A DNA stretch of 64,000 bases from Ciona savignyi (lineage: Eukaryota > Chordata > Ascidiacea > Phlebobranchia > Cionidae). Shown here piece after piece: positions 12,101-27,100 of this stretch. The notes under the pieces were generated by a model, which did not search any database, was not told the DNA's origin, and was given only the letters and a program-made list of their open reading frames with translations. The DNA is taken from the NCBI GenBank assembly GCA_000149265.1, contig CH003041.1:450114-514113 (forward strand), in the 5' to 3' direction. Every line of letters starts with the position of its first letter. Position 1 is the first letter of the stretch. Made by a program: the position numbers and the translations under genes.

Positions 12101-15100
12101 GCTTTTACAAAAATTCACAAATATTCTGACCGAGAATAAAAAAAAGTGTGAGGTACAATGGTTTTAGATATGCAGCAAGGATAAACATATAATATGGTTT
12201 ATATCAAATTATATTACTTGGTCCCTTGACTGTCACTTTCAGGTCAGCATCTCCCGCATCCTTGGTGGTCACATGGAAATCTGCCTTCTCTCTCATTCGT
12301 AGTCCCGTGGGCTGAATTCCACGGCCATAAGCTCGGCATGAATTTGCACTAAAAGCTGCAATGGTAATGGAAAAAAGATTCATACAATGCGGAAGGGTGT
12401 GCTCTTTGTTATGTGAAATGAAGCCTCCAGTTAATTGGGGGTTATCACCAGTAACTGGATCAACTGAAATTGAGATGATATAAAAAAATTATAACACCAA
12501 AAAATTTGATGTTAGTTGAACCACACATGACAAAATGGTATGCATGGATTCAAACAAATGAAACAACCTTTAATGTTACACCAATTGTGCAACATAACTG
12601 TTGGTTAAAACTGACTTGTGAGCAAACATATAATACTAAAGAGTGTTTGTGAAACGAATGAATTTTTCTTGTGATTTTTTTAAACCTGGAAATTGAGATT
12701 GTTCGGTTGGCCGGACAGCCTTTTGTGCCTCAACAGGCTTTTCATCTACTGGATTAACAATAGTCTCTGCAGGGGCAGATTGCAAAAGTGGTTCCGTTGA
12801 CTTGCCTAAAATAATATAAGTTGAACACTGAAGGTCAATATTGGTTCAGCCAACTAAAATTGTTCACCAATTTGAAAATAAACTGCAGATCCTTAATTTA
12901 ATGTAAAAAATAACTGCAGATCCTTAATGTAGTGTTACATAAACAATTGTGTATTAATAGCACAATAAAGTGTTGATGTAAAATATGAAATTCGCTTTTC
13001 ATATTTTAATCAAAAGAAATACTATTCCATAAAATAACACCTCGTTAAACCAGGTGTCACTGAGCGACCCTGGACACCTCAGCAAAACTAAAGGTTTTAT
13101 GAAAATAACTGAAACCTGTCAGAAGTTAGCTCTTTTAATACAACATAATGTTTAAAGCGCAAAAAATTACGCAAATTTCAAAAGTAACTGGTGGAAAAGA
13201 TTGTTCAGTCAAGCCATAAGCCTGAACAAAAGAAAAAACTGAAGATTGAGGTAGAAAACATATAACGGAAACCTGATGCAAATTATTTTGCATATACCAC
13301 TTTTAGTGTGCAAATAAAAGGGAAAATAAGCCGGACTTGGATAGAACCTGATGGACAACATTGTTCAGTAACGAATTCGATCTGAGCCTGAACAGGCTCA
13401 TCTCTCACAGGATTAATTGTATCATCAGGAAAAAGGTCTAATGATTCGCACAGTTCTAAAAGCAGATCGTCCTTGTCTGGTTCATTTGCAGACGTATCGC
13501 ATTTGTCTAAGAGAAATGTAAAAACTAAGCACAAACTTGGCTGCGCACTCAAAAAAATTCATGATATTGAAATGAATAAAGGAATAACTAATGCTTGGTT
13601 TATTTGTATCTGAATCCTTTGATTCAGATTCAACACTTTTCTCAAAAACTTTAATACGTCAAAAAAAATAACAACTGAATAGAAATGAAAGACAGCATTT
13701 TTGATGGCACAAAAATAAATGTATTAAACAAATAAAAAATAACACCAGTATTGCAATTATAACAGAAACCTTCTGATTGAGAACTATCACTTGAAGTAGA
13801 ACAAGAAATGGGGAAATCTTCATTCATTAATTTATCACTCTCAACCACTTCTAACATATGTGGCTGACTTTCTAATTCCACTGAAAGTCTGCAGTTATTA
13901 TCTGAAACATTCATTGACAAAACATCGGACATATAAATGAGATCAAAACGAAATTTCAATTGGAACAAAAAAAAATTACAAAACATCCCTGGTTTTATTT
14001 AAAAACATCAGCTTCAGAATTCTCACTTAAACTCGAATTTGCACTTGACTTTTTCCGAGGTTTAATGTGGGTTATTTTCTTTTTCCATGATAGCCTACCA
14101 TTTTTTAGTCTTTCAAAGACCGAAACGAGTTTGACAACCGAAGGTGGTTTCTCAGACTCTAAATCGGAAAACAGAACAATTGATAGTTAGAATGAAAAAT
14201 GAAAAGGTAAAGAAACCTTTGGATTTATCACTCGAGCTAGAGCTGGGGTTAGCGCTAGAGCTTGAACTTATATTTGGTTCCTGTGATTTAATTCCATCAT
14301 CTTGGGATACAGGAATGGATTTTCCAAGTTGCGCTTCTGGTGATTTTTGTCCAGAACTTAACTCCAGAGCTGTACACAGTAGTTTAATTGTAATGGTTAC
14401 TGTAGGCATCAATCCTGTTAAATTAATTTAAAAACCTGGGGCTTCTGACTCTTCAATGTTAACTCGCATTGTAGCCTCAACGGGCTCCTCAACAACTGGT
14501 AGAACCACGTTGTCTTGGGGGGACGGGTGCCCAAATTTCGAATTTGGTTTGTTCTTATCACCTGAAACTAACTTTGATAAGCATCTAAGCTATCAAAAGT
14601 TCGAGCATTGAACAAAGGAAGAAATTTTTCATTTAATTCTTAGCTTGCAAAATAAACTTCCAGATTCATCTTGGGAATTCTGGTTAAAATTACCACTTTT
14701 GTGAAAACTTTGAAATTTGGACTTTATTTTTCCAAGAAGACCTTGGTCTTCGGATTCATCACTTGAGTTGGAGCTTGAACTGCTTTTAGAATCTGAGTTC
14801 TCTTTTTCCACTAAATCAACTCTGTCATCTAAAGGCACATTTAGTGGTTTATTTGGTTTTACAAATAGCAGGTATTGTGCAAATCTTAAATTTGATCTGC
14901 TGTTATCAACTGAAAATGGCATTTAATCAACATTTAATGTTGATTAAACAACAAACGAAACTTGTTTATCCGATACATAATTTCCAATTCGGAGAAAAAA
15001 TAACATTTCACTTTATTTTAGAAACCTTCTAATTCAGATTCATCACTTGAGCTAGAGTTTGAACTGGAATTTAATTCAGTCTTGGAATCATTATTTTCCA

Positions 15101-18100
15101 GTTCTTTTTGATGTACATCAAGAGCTACTTTTGGCATAACTCGCATTGTTGCCTCAATTGGTTCCTCAACAACAGGCAGTGCCCTGCTGTCTTGGTCAAC
15201 TACAAGAGCACCTCCAAGATTAACAATTGGGGACTGTTTCCCAGAATTTACATTTGATTTTTCATCTGAAAAAAGTTTGATTAACAACTCAGATCTGGTC
15301 CAAGCTGTGGCATTGAATAAAGCATGGAAACTTGTGTATTAATACATAATTTCCAACACAATAAGACAACAAAGCCACCTTCTGATTCAGAATCATCACT
15401 TGAGCTAGAGTCAGAGCTGGAACTACTGTGAGAAACAATGCCATCCTTTTTATAAGATGTATGCTCATCATGTTGAGATGGGTCAACGGTTTCACCAATT
15501 TCCGAATTAGCAGAAAGATCTCCAGATTTTAGATTGGATTTATCATTATTACCTAAGAGTTAAGTATTTTTTTGTTTAAAAAGTTAGCTTGGTTACAAAA
15601 CAAATACCCTTATCCTTAAAACTCGGCAATTTGGCCCTCAATTTTGAAAGAAAACCTTGGGGTTCAGATTCATCATTTAAAATGGAACTTGAATCGCTCT
15701 TAGAATTTGACTTCTTATTTTTTACGGCATCAACTTCATGATCTAAATAGAAATTAACAGATTCGTCTAGTTTAAGTAGACGCTAGTAAACAACAATGCT
15801 TAACAAAATTTTTTTTGACAATTTCTTAAAAATACATGATTTTTTTTCAAAAACCTTCTGATTCGGATTCATCGCTAGAGGTAGAGCTGAAACTAGAACT
15901 TGAAGAGGGGCTTGATGTGGTCTGTGAAGCTGTTCCCAGTTTTAAGTCTAATGATTTTTGCCCGGGAGATAACTCTGAATCTGTATTCGACATAAAAATT
16001 GACACATTTTCTTATCAAAAATAAGAGTGAAAGTAGAAAACCTTCAAATTCAGAATCTTTAACTCTCATTGTGGCCTTAATAGGTTCCTCAACAACTGGT
16101 ACTACCACGTTGTCTTGGGAACCTTCAGGAGCTGTTCCAACATTAAAATTTCGGGACTGTTTCTCATAATTCAATTGTGATATAGATTTTTCATCTGTAA
16201 ACATCATGAATGACAATTTAAATTTTATCCAAGACGGGACATTGAATAAAGAATGAAAATATAGCCAATTTTCAACTAACAAAATAAAGAAAACATTGTC
16301 ATCAGGCAGAAACCTGTAGATTCATCACTTGAGCTTGAGGTAGAATCATCGCAAGAATCAGTGTGTTCTTTTGTAACTGGTTTCACCTCACTATATTGGG
16401 ATGAATCAAGAGCTTCATTAAGCTTAAAAGCAGGAAGTAGATCCCCAGATTCTTTAGTGGATACATCTGTTATGGTTGCCTCAATTGGGTCACAAGCAAC
16501 TGGCACAATACCATCTTGGGGAACTTCAAGATTAACAACAGGAGACTGTTTTCCAGGTGTTAAATTAGGTTTGTCTTTATCATCTGAAATAAACCATTAA
16601 CTTTAACCAAAAAAAATAAAAAGGGGAATGTCAAGATAGGCTTTTATTGTATAACCTTCTAAATCGGATATATCAGTTGAACTTGGAACATGGTAACAAC
16701 TACATTGCTCCTTTTCTTTTTTAATGAGTTTGTTTGTGCCATCTTTAAGCTTTTCAAATACTGATACAATTTGTGACACTGCAATTGGCTTTCTAAATGG
16801 GGACTTAAATAATCCAGTTCCATCTAAGAAATACAGAAAATATAAAATCTCAAACAAGATGAAATGAACTTGAAGTGAAGAATATATTGAAAAATATTTG
16901 TTTGAATATTTTGGAAACCTTCAGGTTCAATTTCGTCGTTTGAGCTTGAACTGGAGTCGGAGATAGAATCGCATTTGGAATCGGTTTGATCCATTGCAAT
17001 TGGTTTATGTATATGGTCTGGAGAAAACTCTACAGATTTCCCACTTCCAGAAGTGTTTGACTGAACCTCATATTTGGGAGCAGAATCAACATTTTCATCT
17101 AAGTAACAAAAATTATTATCCGTATCAAAAAGAAATTCTGAAGAAAAGTTACCACTTTTACTGAAATTTGGTAATTTGGCCTTTAACTTCATTAGAAATC
17201 CTTGGTTATCAGATTCATCACTAGAACTAGAGCTTGAATTTGAACTGGAACTTGAGAGGGATCGGCTCTGATTGGTAACGTAATTTTCTCCAGGTTTTTC
17301 CCCATCATCTTGAGTTATATCAAGAGGTGACAAATAATCTGAGGGCTGTTGCTCAAATTCTGACTGCAGATCTGTATGAAACAGATTAATACCATCAAAG
17401 TCTTGTAAATCATGCCGGTGGAATAAAAGACCTGGAATTACACACTCTTCAATGGAAACTGGTATTGAGGTTTCAATGGGCTCATCATCGACTGACAGAA
17501 CCTCTTTCTCTTTGGGAATTTCAAAATCAGCATCAAGATCAACAACAGGATACACTTGTCCAGATGCCAAGTTTCGTTTCTCTTTATCATCTGACAATTA
17601 CCATGAACAAATTCAAAATCAGTCATTAAACAAAGAATGAAAAATTGTTCAATCGTGAGACAATTTTGGATTTGCAACATAAGAGAAAACATAGATTTTG
17701 TTCCAAAACCTTCTGATTCATCACTTGAGCTGGAGCTAGATGTGTGATGAGAATCAGAATGTTCCATTACATCTGGTTTAACCTCATACTGTTGGGTTAT
17801 GGAAGGAGATTCTCCAAGTCCAAAATAAAGAGAAGAATCTTCAGATTTTACATCGGGTTCAACATATTTACCTAACATATGTAACATTAAATATGAAACA
17901 TAATGTAAATTTAATGCAAACAAATACCACTTTTCTTAAAACTTGGCATTTTGGCCTTTAATTTCCCAAGAAAACCATGGGGCTCAGATTCATCACTAGA
18001 ACTAGAGCTTGAATTTGAACTAGAGCTTGAGCTGGTACGCGAGAGGTAACCGCTTCGAATAGCAGGTTGATCTTTTTTCACTGCATTTACTCCATAATCT

Positions 18101-21100
18101 GGTTGTGCATCAACATCTTTGCCAAGATTTTCTAATGGCACAGATTGTCCGGTTTGATACTTTGGTTTGTCCTTATTGTCTAAAACAAACAACAAAAAAC
18201 AACTTAAACTTATCCCAGATAAACCACCAAAGAATTGATGGAAATTTGTTCAGTTGATACAAAATTTCCTTTTCGCAAAATAAAAGAACAAATGATATTT
18301 GTTCAAAAACCTTCAGATTCTGATTCATCACTTGAGCTGGAGCTAGAGCTAGAGTTTGAGCTCAAACTAGAGCTGGAATCTCGATGAGGACCAGGGTGTT
18401 CAATTACACCTGGTTTAACCTCACCAGGTTTGTTTATGTCAGAAGATTCCCCAACTCCAAAAGTAAGATATGGATCCCCAGATTTTATATTTGGATCAGC
18501 ATTTTTACCTAACAAATGTAAATTTAAATTTGTATACAAACATAGTTAGTTTAGACACAACAAAAATACCGCTTTTCTTTAAACTTGGCATTTTGGCCTT
18601 CAATTTTCCAAGAAAACCATGTGGTTCAGATTCCTCACTAGAACTAGAGCTTGAACTCGAACTTGAGCTGGAGCTTGTGCTGGAGGTTGAGCTTGTACGC
18701 GAGCGGAAACTACCCTGAATAGCAGGGTGTTCTATTTCCACTGCATTTACTTCATCATCATGGGGTTTATTAATATCTCTCCTCAGATTTTCCAACGGCA
18801 CATTGTGTCCAGTTTGGTAATTTGGTTCGGTCTTATTGTCTAAAACAAACAATAAAAGCAACTAAGATTTATCCAAGATAAAACCAAGGTTAAAAGAATA
18901 GAAATTTGTTCCATGGAGACACAATTTCCCAGTTTCAAAATAAAAGAACAAATGATTTTTGTTTAAAAACCTTCTGATTCATCACTTGAGCTGGAGCTAG
19001 AACTGGAGTTTGAGCTCGAACTAGAGCTGGAATCTCGATGAGGACCAGGGTGTTCAATTACACCTGGTTTACCCACATCGGGTTCGTTTATGTCAGGAGA
19101 TTCCCCAACTCCAAAGGTAAAAGCTGGATCTCCGGATTTTTTATTTGGTTCAGGAATTTTACCTAACATATAAACAGTTAAAATTGTATCCAAGAGAATT
19201 TCAGATGCAAAATAAATACCACTTTTCTTTAAACTTGGCATTTTGGCCTTTAATTTCCCAAGAAAACCATGGGGCTCAGATTCATTACTAGAACTAGAGC
19301 TCGAATTTGAACTTGAACTACTAGAGCTTGAATTTGAACTAGAACTTGAGCTTGAGCTGGTACGCGAGCGGAAACCACTTCTAATAGCAGGGTGTTCTGT
19401 TTGTGCTGGATTTACTCCATCGTCTGGTTGTGCATCAATATCTTTGCCAAGATTTTCTAATGGCACAGATTGTCCGGTTTGGTACTTTGGTTTGTCCGAA
19501 TTTTCTAAATATTTAAATTTGTATCAAAATGTATTTAGTTTATATGAAAACAAATACCACTTTTCCTTAAACTTGGTATTTTGGCCTTCAATTTTCCAAG
19601 CAAACCATGGGGCTCAGATTCATCACTAGAACTAGAGCTTGAACTGGAACTCGAACTTGAGCTGGTACGAGAACGGAAACTACCCTGAATAGCAGGGTGT
19701 TCTATTTCTACTGCATTTACTTCATCATCATGGGGTGCATTAATATCTCTCCTTGGATTTTTTAATGGCACAGGTTGTCCGGTTTGGTATTTTGGTTTGG
19801 TCTTATTGTCTAAAACAAACAATAAACCAACTTTAAATAACCTTAGATAAAAATAAGAAAATTTGTTCCGAAGAGACATAATTTCCAATTCTCAAAATTA
19901 ACGAACAAATGATATTTGTCCAAAAACCTTCACATTCTGATTCATCACTTGAGCTTGAGCTCGAACTGGAGCTGGAATCTCGATGAGAATCAGGGTGTTC
20001 GATTACACCTGGTTTAACCTTATCGTGTTCTTTGATCTCAGGTGATTCCCCAACTCCAAAATTAACAGATTGGTCCCGAGATTTTAGATCGGGTTCAACA
20101 TTTTTACCTAACATATGCAAGTTTAAATATGTAACCAAATGTAGGTTATAAGTAAACAAATACCACTTTTCTTTAAACTTGGCATTTTGGCCTTTAATTT
20201 TCCAAGCAAACCATGGGACTTAGATTCATCACTAGAACTAGAGCTTGAATTTGAACTTGAGCTTGAGCTGGAGCTTGAACTAGTGCGTGAGCTCGAACTA
20301 GAGCTTGAACTGGTACGTGAGCGGAAACTACCCTGAATATCAGGGTGTTCTTTTTCCACTGCATTTATTTCATCATCATGGAGTGCAATGATATCTTTTC
20401 CAAGATTTTCTAATGGCACATTGTGTCCAGTTTGGTACTTTGGTTCGGTCTTATTGTCTAAAACAAACAATAAAACAACTTTAATTAATTGAAGAAATAA
20501 CCATGGTTAAAAATAAGGAAATATGTTCCGTTGAGACATAGTTTCCAATTCTCAAAAGCAAGGATCAAATGATATTTGTTCAAAAACCTTCAGATTCTGA
20601 TTCATCACTTGAGCTGGAGCTAGAACTAGAGCTTGAGCTCGAACTAGAGCTGGAATCTCGATGAGGACCAGGGTGTTGCAGTACACCTGGTTTAACCTCA
20701 CCATGTTCATTAATCTCAGGAGATTCCCCAACTCCAAAATTTATAGATGGGTCTCCAGATTTTAGATTAGGTTCAACATTTTTACCTAACATATGTAAGT
20801 TTTAATATGTAACCAAATGTGGATTATATGTAAACAAATACCACTTTTTTTAAAACTTGGCATTTTGGCCTTCAATTTCCCAAGAAAACCATGGGGTTCA
20901 GATTCATCACTAGAACTAGAGCTTGCGCTAGAACTAGAGCTTGAATTTGAACTGGAACTGGAGCTTGAGCTGGTACGCGAGCGGAAACCATCCTGAATAG
21001 CAGGGTGTTCTTTTTGTGCTGGATTTACTCCATCATCTGGTTGTGCATCAATATCTTTGCCAAGATTTTCTAATGGCACAGATTGTCCGGTTTGGTACTT

Positions 21101-24100
21101 TGGTTTGTCCTTATTGTCTAAAACAAACAATAAAAGAAACTAAGATTTATCCAAGGATAAAAGGATGAAAATTTGTTCACTTAAGACACAATTTTCATGT
21201 CGCAAAATAAAAGAACAAATGATATTTGTTCAAAAACCTTCAGATTCTGATTCATCACTAGAGCTGGAGCTTGAACTGGAGTTTGAGCTCGAACTAGAGC
21301 TGGAATCTCGATGAGGACCAGGGTGTTGCAGTTTACCCGATTTAACCTCATCGTGTTCTTTTATGTCAGGAGATTTCCCAACTCCAAAACCAACAGATGG
21401 GTCTTCAGATTTTTTACTCGGTTCAGCAATTTTACCTAACATATAAACATTTAATTTTGTATCCAAAAGTATTTCAGATGCAAAACAAATACCACTTTTC
21501 TTTAAACTTGGCATTTTGGCCTTTAATTTCCCAAGAAAACCATGGGGCTCAGATTCATCACTAGAACTAGAGCTTGAGCTTAAACTGGAACTAGAGCTTG
21601 AGCTGGTACGAGAACGGAAACTACCCTGAATAGCAGGGTGTTCTTTTTGTGCTGGATTTACTCCATCATCTGGTTGTGCATTAATATCTTTGCCAAGATT
21701 TTCTAATGGCACAGATTGCCCGGTTTTAATTTGTGGTTTGTCCTTATTGTCTAAAACAAATAATAAAAGCCACTAAGATTTATCCAAGATGAAAGTAAGC
21801 TTAAAAGGATGGAAATTTGTTCATTTGAGACACAATTTCCAATTCGCAAAATAAAAGAACAAATGATATTTGTTTAAAAACCTTCAGATTCTGATTCATC
21901 ACTTGAGCTGGAGCTAGAACTGGAGTTTGAGCTCGAACTGGAGCTTGAATCTCGATGAGGACCAGGGTGTTCAATTACACCTGGTTCAACCTCATCAGGT
22001 TTATTTATGTCAGGAGATTTCCCGATTCCAAATGAAACAGATGGGTCTCCAGATTTTAGATTGGGTTCAAAATTTTTACCTAACATATGCAAGTTTAAAT
22101 ATGTAACTAAATGTGGGTTATATGTAAACAAATACCACTTTTTTTAAAACTTGGCATTTTGGCCTTTAATTTCCCAAGAAAACCATGGGGCTCAGATTCA
22201 TCACTAGAACTAGAGCTTGAGCTGGAGCTTGAACTAGTGCTTGAGCTCGAACTAGAGCTTGAACTGGTACGTGAGTGAAAACTACCCTGAATATCAGGGT
22301 GTTTTTTTTCCCTTGCATTTATTTCATCATCATGGGGTACAATGATATCTTTTCCCAGATTTTCTAATGGCACATTGTGTCCAGTTTGGTACTTTGGTTC
22401 GGTCTTATTGTCTAAAACAAACAATAAAACAACTTTAATTTATTGAAGAAATAATCATGGTTAAAAATAAGGAAATATGTTTCGTTGAGACATAGTTTCC
22501 AATTCTCAAAATAAAAGAACAAATGATATTTGTTCAAAAACCTTTAGATTCTGATTCATCACTTGAGCTAAAGCTCGAACTGGAGTTTGAGCTTGAACTT
22601 GAGCTTGAGCTAGAACTGGAGCTTGAGCTCGAACTAGAGCTGGAATCTCGATGAGGACCAGGGTGTTGCAGTACACCTGGTTTAACCTCACCATGTTCAT
22701 TAATCTCAGGAGATTCCCCAACTCCAAAATTTATAGATGGGTCTCCAGATTTTAGATTAGGTTCAACATTTTTACCTAACATATGGAAGTTTTAATATGT
22801 AACCAAATGTGGATTATATGTAAACAAATACCACTTTTTTTAAAACTTGGCATTTTGGCCTTCAATTTCCCAAGAAAACCATGGGGTTCAGATTCATCAC
22901 TAGAACTAGAGCTTGCGCTAGAACTAGAGCTTGAGCTGGTACGCGAGCGGAAACTACCCTGAATAGCAGGGTGATCTTTTTGTGCTGGATTTACTCCATC
23001 ATCTGGTTGTGCATCAATATCTTTGCCAAGATTTTCTAATGGCACAGATTGTCCGGTTTGGTACTTTGGTTTGTCCTTATTGTCTAAAACAAACAATAAA
23101 AGAAACTAAGATTCATCCAAGGATAAAAGGATGAAAATTTGTTCACTTAAGACACAATTTTCATGTCGCAAAATAAAAGAACAAATGATATTTGTTCAAA
23201 AACCTTCAGATTCTGATTCATCACTAGAGCTGGAGCTTGAACTGGAGTTTGAGCTCGAACTAGAGCTGGAATCTCGATGAGGACCAGGGTGTTGCAGTTT
23301 ACCCGATTTAACCTCATCGTGTTCTTTTATGTCAGGAGATTTCCCAACTCCAAAACCAACAGATGGGTCTTCAGATTTTTTATTTGGTTCAGCAATTTTA
23401 CCTAACATATAAACATTTAATTTTGTATCCAAAAGTATTTCAGATGCAAAACAAATACCACTTTTCTTTAAACTTGGCATTTTGGCCTTTAATTTCCCAA
23501 GAAAACCATGGGGCTCAGATTCATCACTAGAACTAGAGCTTGAATTTGACCTCGAACTTGAGCTGGAATGACTTTGATTGGCGTCATAATTTTCTCCTGG
23601 GGTATTTCTGTCATCTTGGGTTATATCAAGAGATGGAAGATGATCTGGGGGCTGTTGCTCAAATTCTGATTGCAGATCTGTATGGAACAGATTAATATCA
23701 TCAAAGTCTTGTAAAACATGACTGTGGAATAAGAGACCTGGAATTACACACTCTTCAGTGGAAACTGGTATTGAGGCTTCAATGGGCTCATCAACGACTG
23801 ACAGGACCAGTTCCTCTTTGGGAATTTTAGGACTAGCTTTAAGATCAACAGCTGGATACACTTGTCCAAAGTTCATGATCAGATTGTCTTTATTATCTGA
23901 CAAATAACATAAACATATTAAAACAGAATCTGAAATCGGTCATTAAACATGGAATGAAAAATTGTTCAATTGTGACAATTTTGGATTTGCAACATAAGAG
24001 AAAACAAAGATTTTGTTCCAAAACCTTCTGATTCATCACTTGAGCTGGAGCTAGATGTGTGATGAGAATCAGGATGTTCCGTTACATCTGGTTTAACCTC

Positions 24101-27100
24101 ATACTGTTGGTTTATGGAAGGAGATCCAAAGGTAGGAGATGGATCCCCAGATTTAAGATTTGGTTCAGCATTTGTACCTGATATATGCAGAATTAAGTTT
24201 GTATTCAAAAGTAAGCTAGATGCAAAACAAATACCACTTTTCTTAAAACTTGGCATTTTTGCCTTCAATTTCCCAAGAAAACCATGGGGCTCAGATTCAT
24301 CACTTGAACTAGAGCTTGAGCTAGAACTAGAGCTTGAGCTGGTACGCGAGCGGAAACTACCCTGAATAGCAGGGTGTTCTTTTTCCGCTACATTTACTTC
24401 ATTATCATGGGGTGCATTAATATCTTTTCCCAGATTTTCTAATGGTAAAGGTTGTCCAGTTTGGTACTTTAGTTTGTCCTTTTTGTCTAAAATAAACAAA
24501 TGAAAACAACTTAAACTTTGTCCAAGTTCAAAAATCAAGCCAAAGGATGGAAACTTGTTCAGTTGATACAAAATTTCCTATTCGCAAAATCAAAGAACAA
24601 ATGATTTTTTCAAAAACCTTCTGATTCTGATTCTGATTCATCACTTGAGTTGGAGCTTGAGCTCGAACTAGAGCTGGAATCTCGAAGAGAATCAGGGTGT
24701 TGCAGTTCACCCAGTTTAACCTCATCATGTTCGTTTATGTCAAGAGATTTACCAACTCCAAAATTAAGAGATGGATCCCCAGATTTTAGATTGGGATCAG
24801 CATTTGTACCTATTATATGTAAACTAAATTTGTATCTAAATGTAGTTTAGATACAAAATAAATACCACTTTTCTTAAAACTTGGCAATTTTGCCTTTAAT
24901 TTTCCAAGAAAATCATGGGGTTCAGATTCATCACTAGAGCTAGAGCTTGAATTTGAACTGGAACTTGAGCTAGAACGGGAGTGGAAACCACTTTTTATAG
25001 TAGGGTGTTCTAGATCTGCATTCAATCCATCATCTGGTTGTGCATCACTATCTTTGCCAAGATTTTCTAATGGTATAGTTTGTCTGGTTTGGGTATGTGG
25101 TTTGTCCTTATTGTCTAAAACAAACAATAAAAGCAACTAAGATTTATCCAAGATAAAACCAAGGCTATAAAGATAGAAATTTGTCAGTAAAGACATAATT
25201 TCCAATTCGCAACATCAATAACAATTGATGTTTGTTCAAAAACCTTCCGATTCTGATTCATCACTGGAGCTTGAGCTAGAACTAGAGCTGGAATTTTGAC
25301 AAGAATCGCCGTGTTCCTTTACTTGGAGTTTATTCTTGTTATTTTGGGGTTCTTTAAGTTGTGACCCTAGGTTGACAGTACTGAATTGAATTATAACTGC
25401 AGTATATATTTTGAAAGTTGATCAACTCAGATATGTAACTGAATTTTTCTTTTATAGTAAATGTAAATACTACTTTTTAAACATTAAGCTTTAATTTTTC
25501 AAGAAAACCTTAATTTTCATATTTATCGCCCAAATAATGAGGTATACTGTACACTAGAATCTTTAATTAGAACAGGGTTAAGAACACTACTTGGAGAAGA
25601 TTTTAATATATTGCATTATAATATTTATATTTGGCAGGTGTTGCCCAGATATCAAATTTGATTTGCCATACTAAACATAAAAATTTAGATTTAAGTACAT
25701 GGTAAACATGTATAACCTTCAGATTCATCACTTGAACTAGAGCTTGAATTAGTACTTTTCTTTTCAATCGGTTGTATTGATTCTTTAGCATATAATACAA
25801 GAGGTACGCCAACTTTATACTTAGGACCTTGGTGTTCAGATGTCGATTTTGATTTGTTTGTATCATCTATTTAGGATTACAATTTAAAAAAACTTTAAAT
25901 AAAAATAATCACAGAACAACAAATGAAGTTAAGCACAGACATCTTCAAATTCTTTACTTTCTAGAAATTCAGAAAAACTTGGTTTCTATAAATTTTTATC
26001 AGTCATATTAAGGGGGATTAAGAGCTGCACTAAAACCTAGGTCATTCAAGTGTTTACCCTAAATTGAATGACTTTATTGCTTGTTTACACCATGTAATGA
26101 AATAAAAATAGTTTTCTGACTAAAGCAAAAATAAAAGACAGTAACCAAGAATTCGCAATTGGAAAGACCTACATTATTAGACTCGGAACTAGAACTAGAG
26201 CTTGAATGAAATAACCAAAACTTATTAATTTTTAAACAAATAAACCTTCAGAATCAGAATCTGAACTAGAACTAGAGCTCGAGCTTGAGCTGGATTCATC
26301 CTGAGCCTGATGTGTTTCACCAGGGTTAACCGTAATATTTTGGGATAAATCAAGATCCGCACCCAAACCAAGAGCCGGAGATTGTTGACCTAATCTCAAT
26401 AGGTTTTCCTTGTCTGAAGTAAATAAATAACTTTGAATTGGTGGTAAACTAACAGAGCTAATCAACAGTTTATGTCAAGTTAAAGAAGTTAGTAAAACTA
26501 AAAATTGACAACTAAGGCTTTAGCGTTGTTTAAATAACCTTTTGAATTAGATTCATCACTTGAACTTGAACTAGAATCATTGTTGGAATCATTGGAATTC
26601 TTTTTTACAATTTTAGGTTCATCAAAATTAGGCCCACCAAAATGTGGCAGGTTAGGAATAGCATACCCTTTACCGGTCTTTGGTTTGGATGTAATATCTT
26701 CTTTGGAAGACTTGTCTATACCATAAAAAATGCAGTGATATTATTTTGGATACCAAAAATATAACTTAAAATGTAGAAACCAAAGATTGGCAATTTGATT
26801 GAATAAACCTTCAGAATCCGAGTCAGAACTTGAACTGGAGCTCGAATTATTCTGGGAACCAGTCTGATTTGTTTCACCAGGTTTCACCACATCATTTTGG
26901 GGTACATCGAGAGCAGCCCCAAGACCAAAAACCGGAGATGGTTGACCTAATCTCAACAGGTATTCCTTGTCTAAAGTAAAATAAATATCACCAAATTGGT
27001 GGAAAAATAACAGAGATGGGTAAAAACAAAGGAATTTACAACTAAGGCTTAAGCGTTGTTTTAATAACCTTCTGATTCAGATTCATCACTTGAACTTGAA

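Noticed and set aside
12449-12463. Possible 15-nt microexon before Ig3 (V-D-P-V-T)
   Set aside because: It has an acceptor and a GTGATA donor in phase, but no homologous linker to support it.
13592-13640. Ser-rich-like fragment between two array III exons
   Set aside because: It lacks a usable donor and is too short to separate from chance.
18470-19629. Plus-strand open frames rich in Leu-Glu repeats
   Set aside because: They are the antisense reading of Ser runs in filamin cassettes and start and stop arbitrarily.
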